Assembly (NCBI GenBank): GCA_025403435.1
Contig: CM046339.1
Location: 1,814,212-1,878,211, forward strand
Direction: 5' to 3'
Length of the DNA stretch: 64,000 bases
Origin: Artocarpus heterophyllus
Lineage: Eukaryota > Streptophyta > Magnoliopsida > Rosales > Moraceae
Shown: piece by piece, positions 22,386 through 32,362 of the stretch
Layout: each line of letters opens with the position of its first letter
Position numbering within the stretch: position 1 is the stretch's first letter
The notes under the pieces: model-generated
What the model was told of the DNA's origin: nothing
Databases searched by the model: none
The model's input: the letters and a program-made list of their open reading frames with translations, nothing else
Program-made: the position numbers and the translations under genes

Positions 22386-23000
22386 GGATATTTACATTAT
22401 GGGTTAGTACAGGTAGCAGTCAAACCCTTAACCAAGGATGGATTAAATGATTCTGTTCTAACATGTATAGAGATAAGAGACACAAAAAGTTTAATGACTC
22501 CTTAATAGGAGCTGTAGAGTCAACCCTTAGTCAGGGTCCAGCCCACTCGATTGTCTCCCTAATTTTTCAATTCAATTGATGGATCCAAATGTTACTAGAT
22601 CCCTTATGGTTGATATTCAAACCCATGGTTTTGACATGAAAGAAGAATCAAGTAATCTGGCTTTTATTCATAGAAATATTTAAAGCCATGGACACAATTT
22701 GCCCAAATGTTAACTGAAATCCTTAATAAAGGATAAAAAGGTGAAACCACATAGTTTCAAACAAACTTAGCTAAATCTAAGCTACTAGTTTCCACAAAAA
22801 ATAAATGGGATACAATTAAATTCCTAGAAACATGGACTCTAAATAGAGTTGCACATCCAAAGGTTCCTTAAAATACAGAGTTAGATCAGATTATTCAATA
22901 CGATGATGGGACTGTTCAATTAAATTTAATAGAGAAAAAAAAAGTATAATTCCTCCTAGACCTTCAGATGCAACAAGTAGAATCTTAATAGGAATCCAAA
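22070..23000 (+). pseudogene. Caulimovirid movement-protein pseudogene (left copy)
   Basis: In pararetroviruses this protein modifies plasmodesmata for cell-to-cell spread. The frame starts at 22070 and is recoverable only in pieces. 22299-22505 is open and includes GEYIEIPLVSQ and the conserved-looking YGYLHYGLVQVAV segment of 30K-type proteins. Downstream pieces after 22505 continue in other frames to about 22700. The boundary with the next region is not sharp. Internal stops and frame changes make it non-functional. Confidence 0.7.
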
Positions 23001-23299
23001 ACCTGCATCTCAAATACCAATTATTACAACACCACCTGAGATGGCCAAATCTGAAGTAGCAGGAGTTCAGAATAAACCTGAGGGAGTCGCTCAACCAATT
23101 TATGAGGTCCCCACTAGTCCAACAGCTTCTGACATGGGATACAATAGTATCTGTGCCATTGAACACTAATAGAATCAACTTAAAAACGTCTTATAAAGAT
23201 GTATAATTCAAAAGAAAATAGAGAAAAAAGATAATGGTTTTTCTTAAACCATACGGAAGAACAAACAAGAAATTTACATAGAAAATATAACAAATTTAT

Positions 23300-24480
23300 C
23301 TCTAAATATGAGATGGAAATTGATTTCTTTAAATTCCTAAAAGAATATTATAAGATGAAAAGAATAAAATTTTTAGAGTTTAGTCAACTAAATACAGTTG
23401 AAAAGATCCATAAAGAATTTCTCCTTCAATCAGGAGATAAAGCAACAGCCATTCACCCACCCAAAACTAATGTTTAGATTAAAAAAGATGTATTGGCAGT
23501 AGCTTATAAAGGAATTTCAAAAATTTGTCTAAACTAGTTTCGATTGCAACTTTAAATCATGTAGTTGAACAGAACAACTACACCAATTTGTTTCTTCAAA
23601 CATTAGGAAAGCAACTGAATAGAATAGAATCTCAAAAAGGTACAATGCTTTCTCTTAATAGAGAAGAAGGGGAAAGCTCGAAGAAAGAAACAATAGAGCC
23701 GGTTTTCTTTAAACCTCCTCCAGAAATGCCAAAATTCAAGCTTAACAAACAACCAGAGTTCTTATCAAACTTATAAATAGATTGTCTAAACTTAATATAT
23801 CCAAAAAGAAAGACTTAAATATGATAGAAGGACAAGAGGATATTCCTGATGAGGAAATAAACCAAGCAATAAAAATTCTGACAAAAAAAGAGTCTATTCC
23901 AAACCCAAAAGTGAATAAGTTATCTCATAAGGTTAATTATAGCTAGCCAGGGTTGAAGCCTTATTATCATAGGCCTTCACTAGTTGATCTTGAATATGAA
24001 AATGAAATCTAGCACGGAGTCCATTATGATGGATCCTTAATAGTTGAATGGAATATAGATGGTCTATCAGAATACCATATATTACGGGTTATAAAAAAAT
24101 GACCATTTATGCCTCGTCCTATAAAATCAAAGGAAATAGTGATATACATGTTGCAAATATTATTATCACAGGATCTGAAGAATAATTACAAAGTTGCTGG
24201 GATAATTATGTTACCCCAGCAGAAAAGGCTATGATATTAAATGCTTCTCAAACAGTGATTAAAACAAGAAGCAAAAGGTGCAAGCATTGAAATTCAGCAA
24301 GATGCTAAAACACTTTAATCTATACCATCTTATTACATTTTATTGGTACAACAAGAATCCTTGATGATAGGAGCCAAAAGCAACTTCTCAATTTGAAGTG
24401 CCCCACCTTTATCCCATTTTAATTGGTATAAAAATGTTTTCTTCTCTAAGGTAATGACTAAAGAAGATTTTACAAATGCT
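23300..24480 (+). pseudogene. Caulimovirid polyprotein fragment, linker to capsid-like region
   Basis: Short open stretches in several frames remain; the longest uninterrupted one is 23525-23776. Near 24140-24260 a piece containing CWDNYVTPAEKAMILNA resembles the capsid region of petuvirus/florendovirus-type viruses, and HFNWYKNVFFSKVMT near 24417-24460 fits the same region. No CCHC knuckle, protease or RT follows, because the sequence is cut by the head-to-head junction. Many stops and frameshifts are present. Confidence 0.6.
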
Positions 24481-24841
24481 GATGTCTTTTTCTTTTTATT
24501 TGTAAAATACTCTCTCTCCTATACTTTTGAGCATAAAAATTTACTAGTTTTTGTGATATTAATGGTATCTCTATGTATTCCCCGGTTCTAGGTAAAACTT
24601 CTTCCACAATTTTTATGATATAATCAGATTTTTGCAGAAAAGAACCTTTGTTATAGACTGAGGAAGAACTAAGTTTATGAATATTCCAGTTCTGGAGGTG
24701 CCTTTCTATGTTTTCTATAGTTATCATTTCTTTATTTTTTATAGGAAAGAGTGAGGTAGATGAAGAAGACTCGCCATTAGTAAAAGAACTTAAAGATCTA
24801 GAAGAATTAGATCGTGAGAGGCTTCTTAAAATTCTTCCCAT
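24470..24841 (-). pseudogene. Caulimovirid movement-protein N-terminal fragment (right copy)
   Basis: This is a 123-codon open frame on the minus strand starting at 24841. Its first 100 or so codons match the left copy from 22070 (serine-rich N-terminus, then GEYIEIPLISQ). The frame runs through the junction near 24521 into unrelated sequence. It is the better preserved of the two N-termini but lacks the rest of the protein. Confidence 0.75.
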
Positions 24842-25063
24842 AAGGTTTGCTACTTAGGATCGATCAACGGCTTACACGGTACTATCATGGCCTTAACTTC
24901 TCAAAACGGCCTAGTTTCTATAACTGCACAACTAAACCCTATTTACAATTTTATGAAAAAAATCCAAAGAAAGTTTCAAACCATCCTCTTCCTAAGGAAC
25001 TTTTGGCTCTGATACCAATCGGCATTGAGATAACTTTAGACAACTTATGTAAAAAAGAACATA
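24521..25063 (-). repeat. Right arm of the pararetroviral inverted repeat
   Basis: This is the reverse complement of 21850-22385. It contains the movement-protein start (24841) and an intact TGGTATCAGAGCC primer-binding site (25005-25017, minus). The open frame on the opposite strand at 24847-25218 is antisense to this leader and is probably incidental. Confidence 0.85.
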
Positions 25064-25560
25064 TAAAGATTAACGGTACAAATACTTTAATTAAAACAGA
25101 GAAATTTTATTACTATAACACTTTTCAAACTCCAAATCTTAAAGCACACTCAGACTTACAAGAGAGAAAACACTCAGACTCTCAGAGAATATTTTACAAG
25201 AGAGTATATTACAAATGAAAGCACTCAAAATATTTTTTCGATGATCTCCCCAATTGAAGAGATCTTTTATTTGCAGAGAAGACCTAAAACAAAACATCTT
25301 TATAGCTGGAAAGTAAAGATTCCTTCTTTATCTTGAGCTGGCTGCTAGGTGCTCATTGGGCCCCATCGTCACATGCCATCTTTCAAAAGAAAGATTCTTC
25401 AATAATTTTCCCTTTTGAGCTGTAAAAAATTGAACTGACTTAGGACAAGACAATCTTGATAAGATTACTGCTTATTCGGGTCTTGAGAATATCTTGCCAG
25501 GTGTGCACTAAGATGAGGTGAAGGCTGTCAGTACTCATCACTATCTATATCTAATTTAAT
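25064..25560 (-). promoter_or_regulatory. Pararetroviral intergenic region (putative)
   Basis: This is non-coding sequence immediately upstream of the primer-binding site on the minus strand, where caulimovirids keep their promoter and polyadenylation signal. An AATAAA lies on the minus strand at 25106-25111. I see AT-rich TATA-like sequence near 25270 but cannot fix a promoter. Confidence 0.35.
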
Positions 25561-26340
25561 GGTATCCATGTCTTCATCTTCATTATCAGTTTCGAAAAGC
25601 CGTTTGAGCTCTCTCTATCCTTACTAGAAAGTCCTATTAACAAATAAGTCAATAATCTTTGAGACCTTTTAAGAGTCTGGCACAGAAATATATTCTTTCA
25701 ATTGAGACGAGCTATCTTTCTAAAAATAAATCATTCCATTTTTTCTTTTAAGCTACGAACATAACTGAAATTTTTCGACCATTTCCTTGGAAACTTTTTG
25801 ATAAATAAGGAACAATTGATTCATTTTCTTAGAAAGGTTTTTCTATTATATAGCTCCATTTTAAAATCCATAGAATTTTATAAAAGGCAATGAATAAGAG
25901 CAATGACTCATCCAGATTTGGAACTTTTGATTTGTTTTCTCTTTGAAAATTTCCATAACTTCTGTGCAGCTCATCAGGGTGAAGTTCTGGTGATAACCCT
26001 AAATAAGCAAACCAATCTCTAAACTAATTTCGAAACTGTTTGTTATAGTACTTGGTTTCTATTTTAAATGTTACAAACCATATGTGTTTTCCAACTTTAT
26101 CTTGATAGTAAAAAACATTCTCCCAAGCTTCAATATAGTAATAATAATTATAGGATTTAGAGTAACTATTAGGGGTCGAGAAGTAGGTCCTTTGATGAGA
26201 ACTCTTACCTCAGTCTACATAAGACAAAACATTATGTATTCTGATGGCTGAATAAGCTATCTCTAAAGCATCTCTCATGGTGCGAGAGGAGGCTGAATGA
26301 GTCTCTATGAGGATATCCTCCAATCGGGATCTCATATTCT
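25561..26340 (-). pseudogene. Caulimovirid polyprotein fragment (minus strand)
   Basis: Pieces in different minus-strand frames keep coding character, such as HSASSRTMRDALEIAYSAIR near 26280, EAWENVFYYQDKVGKHIWF near 26110, and SPELHPDELHRSYGNFQREN near 25970. They resemble the stretch between movement protein and capsid in florendovirus-type polyproteins. Stops and frameshifts separate them. The assignment rests on remembered family features and is moderate to low. Confidence 0.45.
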
Positions 26341-26349
26341 TTCACGCTT

Positions 26350-27504
26350 TTAAGCTCTCTTTTCTTCCCTAAACCTCACATGCTAAGATAGAAAGAATTC
26401 TTTTTAGAGATTTTGTGTGCAAGTCTTCGTATTTGTTGAAGAAAACATAAGAACTTAAAGTATGGTTGAAAGATTTTCATGGTCTTGAATTTTTATAATT
26501 GATATATATTGTTTCATGACAAACTTTGTTAGAAAATTATTCTTTTATGTTGTGAATGTCTATACATGTAAGTTTGTATGGAAAATAAATTATTTTGTTT
26601 ATTACTTTAATTATCGTAATGTTATTTTATGGTTGAAAGTATTTCTGTTCAAATGAAATCATTAAATTTCACGAAAATAAGGTTTTGTTGTTGGGGTGTG
26701 ATAAGAGATTTTAGGATTTTTCGTTTTGTCGGTAAGGTGGCTGGTAATGTTTTGAAATAACATGATTTCATTTTGCCACGATTTTTAAATATGATGTGTA
26801 CATATATGCTAGGAATATCTGGGATTTTTTATAAATTTTGGTTCAAAATATTTTTAAGGTTATGAGCTTTCAATCACAGATTTGTATTTGTGTTTTGTAG
26901 AGTCCTATGGGGCAAAATGCGTTTTTTTGATTCTGTAAAAAATTATGAATCATTATTGATATGTTAACTAAACGTTTGTAAATTTTTAGCTTCATATCCT
27001 TGTTATGTTTTAAGATAAAATTCATTGATTGCCAAGTACTCAGTGGTTATAAATGTTTGCTTCATATGCTATATGTAATACGTAGGATGATAAATCATAT
27101 TTTTAAATATGTTTTGCATGATTTATTATTTTTGTAACATTTATTTATATGTTAAGTGTTGCACATAAAAATTTTGAAAGCATATCATGCATGTTGGATT
27201 TTATAAAAATCTTTGAATAAAACGTGTTTATTGGTTAACATGTATGATGTTAACATTAACTATGAATTCGAACGTATGTTTTGAATTACTCCGAATTTAT
27301 ATAAAGCTAAATTTTGAATATGTTATAACTTTATGTCTTTTATGTATAGTAATTTTTATAAATTATTTTGTCATAAATAATTTAATACGTAACTTTTAAT
27401 TAGGACTGTTCACTGCCTAGACTTTGCTGGCAGATTTTGTGGTATTGAATATGTAGTTTATTTAATTATCAAAGGGAATTTTTTTGGCTAAAGAAAAATC
27501 TAGG

Positions 27505-27538
<34 letters not shown>

Positions 27539-28938
27539 ACTTTATTCTTGTAAATTTTCATGTCCTAATTGAATGTAAATTGAAAGATATAGAGTTATAA
27601 ATCTTTAAAGGTTAGGCAGTGTTTATTATTGACAGATTTACTTGAATGTTTTAAAAATTGAAAAAAGGTATTTTGGATTAATATTTTCAAGAAAAGAAAA
27701 TTTGAGTGATGTTTATATAAGTTAATTATGTTATGGAATAATTCTTACACTTTATTCATACTTATAAGTTGACATTAATATCTCTAAGTCATTAAAGGTC
27801 AAGTTTTCTGTCTTTGTGTTTCTTGACTTTAGTTGCAAATTTGTGACTAAAAGATATTTTGTTTCGTTAAGAATAATGTATAATGATGATGCAATATGGT
27901 GTTAAATAATATCATGAAGATGAATATAAATTTTATGTATTATATGAATAATTGACATGAACACTCCAAAAGATAAGCACACCGAGCACACCAAGAACCG
28001 CGGCAACGTCACATGAATTAAGGTTTAGTAAGCAAACAAGCCAAATAAGTACATTCTCACCTGTAACATAATAAAAAGTTTGAGAAAAATTTTTGAGAAT
28101 ATGTTTTATGATAATTTTTTAAATTTCTTTTTACATATTGTCTTTTCATGAAAACTCTTGTTGCAACAAGGTTTAAAAGATGTTTTAATGACAATGTATG
28201 TTAAAAGTATATCTATATAAAATATATGTCTCACTTAATTACGTGTTGCACACCCCATGTTTATGTTTATAATGTCCCGAAGGTTTAGACTTGTCATGTT
28301 TGATTTGAGACTAGTTATCTCACTCCTCTCATGATGATGTGCCTATGATATTAATGGTTCAACGCTTAGGCTTCTAAAAATAAAATGAATGATGTTTTAA
28401 TACGGAAGTTTAAATAAAAAATATGTTCTATATAAACTCGTGCCTCGTGCACTGCTATGATTAATATTACGATTTTATGTAATGATTTTTATGAAATATT
28501 TTATATTGTGAGATAGCAATGTGTACTTACTAAGCTTATGCTTACTTAATTTATATCATGTTGCAGATAAGGATAAGATGCAAGTTGACTAGGATAGAAG
28601 ACAAAGATGGGCGTGTGTGCAAGGAGTGTTGGAAATGGAGTCATGTCATGAAAGGAATTTAAACTCAAACAAAATTTAATATATTATGTTCCGTATTTTT
28701 ATTTGTTTGAAACTCAGTTCTATTTGTGATATGTTCTTTTGAACTTATGTTTTGTTGAATACAAAATTTTGTTTTTATATTTTGGTTTCTTAGTTTTACT
28801 TTTTCGGAAAAAAAATATATGTATGTGTTCTTGAGATATTTCTCTGAGTGTTATTGATTGTTTTAAACTTCTTATAAGTAATTATTAAGTTGAACGGTAA
28901 ATGCAATATTCCTTATGGCGCCGTGAGGGGGCGTTACA
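26350..28938 (+). repeat. Probable degenerate LTR fragment, no genes
   Basis: This is 2.6 kb of AT-rich sequence without open frames. The right end GGGGGCGTTACA (28927-28938) looks like an LTR terminus. The 28480-28600 block (TTACTAAGCTTATGCTTACT then TTGCAGATAAG) resembles a comparable block in the long LTR at 44700-44760. I could not find the matching left terminus or a target-site duplication. An AT microsatellite lies at about 27508-27534. This stretch directly abuts the TatC intron. Confidence 0.4.
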
Positions 28939-29256
28939 GGTAATGAATGATAAGGACACGAGAGAATGTTAGATGGTAAGTGGTGTAACTTAAGCAGGCC
29001 AAAAGCATATTGTCCCAAATAGGATAGTTGTCTCTTTTTGCACAGCTAATTATTGCCTGAATCTAACACGAGGGTTTTCTGAGATTAGAAACAAATACGA
29101 GTAAAATTTGGCTGACTAGAAAATCGCAAGGGATAACCTCAACATTTTCAAAAACAAATAATAGATTCGTGCATTTTCATTAAACACGGGAGATTTTTGT
29201 TGTTATCCCATAACAGATAATGTAATAGAGACGAGAGATATTTCATTCATTCTAAC
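28939..29256 (-). other. TatC intron 2 remnant
   Basis: These 318 bp lie between the exon 2 donor and the LTR-like end at 28938. Translation of the minus strand shows no TatC exon. It reads as ordinary AT-rich intron. Confidence 0.6.
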
Positions 29257-30617
29257 CTTTAAGGACGTGAAGAAAAACTCGCCAGGAGCAAGCTGCAGGA
29301 ATCTTACACCCTGTGCTTTAACTGGAGCTTCAAGAATCACTATCAGTTCTTTAGAAAATGCAAAGCAACCCAAAATGGCTGCTCCAACTGCCAAAATCGA
29401 TACGAAAAGTCTCTCACGCAACTCTTCAAGATGATCAAATAAACTCATTTCTTGATCATCAGGGAGAAGCTCTTTGGTAGGGTATAAAAAATCATAAATT
29501 GGACTTCCCTGCTTATCTTGGTCAAGATCTCCTAATGTTTCTTCTCTTGAACTAGCAGCAACATCTACAAAATGGATCATAAAGATAAATTTAGCTTTTT
29601 ACTTAATATACATAGCATAACACCACTGCTTATCAGCTCAAATCAAAGTGATGTAAATATAGGAAGGTGAAAAACTAAATTTCAAAAAAGAATATGTTTG
29701 ACATATTTTCTTTTTCCAACAATATAAAAAAAAATGAAAAAAGGCATTTATGAACCAAGATTTTCACTAAGTTCCATTGCTCCTTTTTTTTTTAACTGAT
29801 ATAATTGTGATGTATTCCAACAATTTTAAAGATAGTGTATACCCTACACAGAACTATCCTAAAAAAATAAAGACATGGTCAGGACATCACAGATTCTTGG
29901 AAATTTGGATATTCACTATACAGCCTTGCACAGGCATTAACTTTTAGATAATCCGTAAATTTAGTGAATGTAATGTCCTGATTTTGACAGGAAAAAAAAA
30001 AAAAAAAAAAAAACCCACCCTTCTAAATAATTAGCTGTTTTCTAGCACCACGGCACTAAGCATGCTACAAATTTCCCCAACCTAAAACCAAACCACATAG
30101 CTTTGATCCAAATTAGAAATTTAGACGAAAGGAAAATGCATACCATATTGGGTTACTGAGAATTTCATGAATGAAACAACCAATCACAAAATACACACAC
30201 ACATATTGACGTACTAAAACCTCCTAGCTCTAAACTAAATCAGAAATTAGATTAAACAGAGAAAACCCATGATTTTTTGGGTTGTGCTAAGCAATTTTGG
30301 GACACCCAAATACAGAAAATAGTTGAGAAAAATATAGAAATCAAGGTTTCACCAGGCCTTTCCTCGACCGCGGAGCCAATCCGGGACCCACCACCCAGCT
30401 CAATCTGCATCTCCTTCAAATCGTCGTCGACGGCAAAACAAACGAAGCTTCTAGAATCCCTGCGAGTCCGAAGTCTCAAGATTGACCCCCTTGGATGGTG
30501 GGATTGCACGGAGTTGAGGTGGGATTTGATATTGCCAAGGCGCTCAAAGCAGCATTGGTTGTTGAGCTTGAGGTTGAACTGCAACTGGGAAATGAGAGCA
30601 CCACTAGTGCTTCCCAT
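29257..30617 (-). CDS. TATC: Chloroplast Sec-independent translocase TatC, exons 1-2 only
   Basis: TatC is the multispanning receptor subunit of the thylakoid twin-arginine translocase; it binds twin-arginine signal peptides with Hcf106. Exon 1 is 30617-30353 (88 codons plus one base) and exon 2 is 29564-29257. Both junctions fit GT/AG (donor GTGAAA, acceptor TTTTGTAG) and the phases agree. Residues 1 to about 80 look like a transit peptide. The TatC hallmark [14 protein letters not shown] is at 128-141, and the first membrane helix follows ([17 protein letters not shown]). The 191 codons are a little over half the roughly 340 residues usual for plant TatC. Exon 2 ends at a good donor (GTTAGA), but no exon for the remaining helices follows before repeats begin at 28938. 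The gene has either a giant transposon-filled intron or is truncated. Confidence 0.85.
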
Positions 30618-32204
30618 ATCTCTCTCTCTCCCTCTTTCTTTCTCTCACTAACCGTTTATTCTTCGAATCGAATTTTTTGCTCTTTCTTTTTCTTTTTTCT
30701 TTCTTGCTTGTGTTGTTTGTAGTTTTGCGTTGGGCTTGTATTGCTGGGCAAAATCTGAAACGATGAACGACTGAACCTTATTACGGAATTAACACGACTT
30801 CGGCTCCAGCCGACCATATTTTTGGATTTTGCTTTCTTTTTGTTTATTACAAATTTGAGACCAAAAAAAAAAAATATGTTTTTTTTTGTACTTAAATTAA
30901 TTTAAAAACTACACCTCTTATTTTTTTATATTATAAAATAAATACCTTTAAATTAATTTTAATATACAAAGCTATATGTTAATTTAGCCAATAATAAATT
31001 TTGACATTTAAAATGTCCAAACTATTTTTAAGTATATGAGAAAAAAAATCAAAACTTTCAAAAAAAAAACAAAAACACAAAAAACACCCATTTTGATGAT
31101 ATTTTATAGATTTTTGAAGTCAAAAATCTTAGTATAAAGTTTTTTTTGTTAGTTTTTAAAGTTCTTTTATCTTTCAATTTGATGGTATTTTTGTTAATTT
31201 ATCAAGTTAAAATTAAAAACTTAACGAGCAAATGTATAAATTTGTGTATTAAATCCAATCCGAAGGTTACATTCAATGAGATAAAAAACTAAAGATATAG
31301 TGTATGAATAAATCTAAAATTCAAGGTATAAAAAGATAAATAACTCAAAAAAGAGTAATAAAAAGATGCAATTTCTCTGATGAGAACAAAAAAAAACCTA
31401 TTAATGAGTATGTGTCTTTTAGTCGTCAGATTTATAGAAAAAAATTTGATCATATATGAAGTATTCAAAATGTGCACCACCAATAGAGATTCCCATTGAA
31501 AAAATCTCCTAAAAAAATAATTTGAGACTGATGATTGACTGCTAGTAACCATTGGTATCCTATTGGGATACTTTGCAATCCTCTTATTTTTCGACGAATA
31601 TTATTCAAGCTTTACTTAAAGAAGGCTTTTAAATCTTATCCTAAATCCCACTTTAGTCGATAACTTTTAAAATGTCTGAAACTTAATTGTTAATTTATCA
31701 GTTTGTTTAAATTTTAATTCTTTTTATCATGATATGTAAAAAAAATATTATAAAATATACATATTATATTGGTAAAAAATAGAATTTTATTAATGGAACA
31801 CAAAATATATGTGATTTTAACCCAAAAATGCAAAATAATACTATACTAATTAAATGTCATTCATAATTTATTTTTTTTAACACTAAACGGATGAAAAAAT
31901 TAAAGATGAAATAAACTAATAGATTGAAGATTAAATTTGAGACTTTTTGAAAGTCAAGGATTAAAGTAATACTTTTGAAGTAAAAAAAAAAAAAAGAGAG
32001 TTAAGGATTACTTATAAAATTAACCTATGTTTGCAATTTTTTTTTTTAATTTTAATTATCTTATATAAGAGTTCTATATTGTAATATATTTTTACTTTAT
32101 ACTGTCACATATAAAATATTTACAATCTAACTGTTTAAACTTCATTTCCAAACACTCTGCTAGTTTTCCGTGGAATGCGGGCAGCATAGTCTGAGGCGTG
32201 TATT

Positions 32205-32230
32205 GGGCTTTTACTGAGGCCCAAAGTAAA
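32205..32230 (+). promoter_or_regulatory. Paired TGGGCY/GGCCCA (site II-like) elements of ORC4
   Basis: TTGGGCTTTT and GAGGCCCAAAG lie within about 25 bp of each other, roughly 140 bp upstream of the ORC4 ATG. Such TGGGCC/T elements, bound by TCP factors, are typical of plant genes expressed in dividing cells. The function is inferred from the motif only. Confidence 0.5.
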
Positions 32231-32275
32231 ACGGTCCGGCTTAAGGAGGGGTTCAGCCCGGTCCAAAAGGCCCTG

Positions 32276-32283
32276 TATAAAAC
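32276..32283 (+). promoter_or_regulatory. ORC4 TATA box
   Basis: TATAAAAC lies 87 bp upstream of the ATG and predicts transcription start near 32306-32312. Confidence 0.6.
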
Positions 32284-32309
32284 TTACGCGGACCCTTTGC
32301 TCCGCTCTT

Positions 32310-32318
32310 TTTCCCGCC
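32310..32318 (+). promoter_or_regulatory. E2F-type site at the ORC4 transcription start
   Basis: TTTCCCGCC matches the E2F consensus TTTSSCGC exactly and sits about 45 bp before the ATG, next to the predicted start site. Plant ORC genes are known E2F targets at G1/S, so the site fits the gene. Confidence 0.65.
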
Positions 32319-32362
32319 GTTTCTCTCTCTCCTCACAGAACAGAACTCAACTTTCAATTCCA

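Larger units (their letters stand above)
21850..26340. mobile_element. Degraded endogenous pararetrovirus (Caulimoviridae, florendovirus-like), head-to-head
   Basis: The plus-strand segment (21850 to about 24480) reads primer-binding site, movement protein, then capsid-like sequence. The minus-strand segment (about 26340 down to 24481) reads a coding fragment, an intergenic region, primer-binding site, then movement protein. The two meet head-to-head near 24500. Stops and frameshifts are frequent in every part, and RT and protease are not recognisable. This is an inactive fossil in host DNA. The family call rests on the 30K-type movement protein, capsid-region similarity and the tRNA-Met site; the genus is tentative. 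Confidence 0.75.
30618..32362. other. Intergenic region between divergent TatC and ORC4
   Basis: It holds the 5' flanks of both genes. On the TatC side there is a CT-rich 5' leader (30618-30650) and two TGGGC motifs near 30733 and 30748. From about 30830 to 32110 the sequence is very AT-rich with many A/T runs, and I see no gene or clear transposon there. The ORC4 promoter elements are listed separately. Confidence 0.7.

Noticed and set aside
24847..25218. 123-codon plus-strand frame in the viral right arm
   Set aside because: It is antisense to the viral leader and primer-binding site. The matching frame at 21644-22027 is also antisense and spans the gap.
21850..26340. Intact or inducible pararetrovirus
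   Set aside because: All coding parts carry stops and frame changes, RT and protease are not seen, and the segments are rearranged.
28939..29256. TatC exon 3 hidden in the short sequence left of exon 2
   Set aside because: No minus-strand frame there encodes hydrophobic helices like those expected after the first helix.
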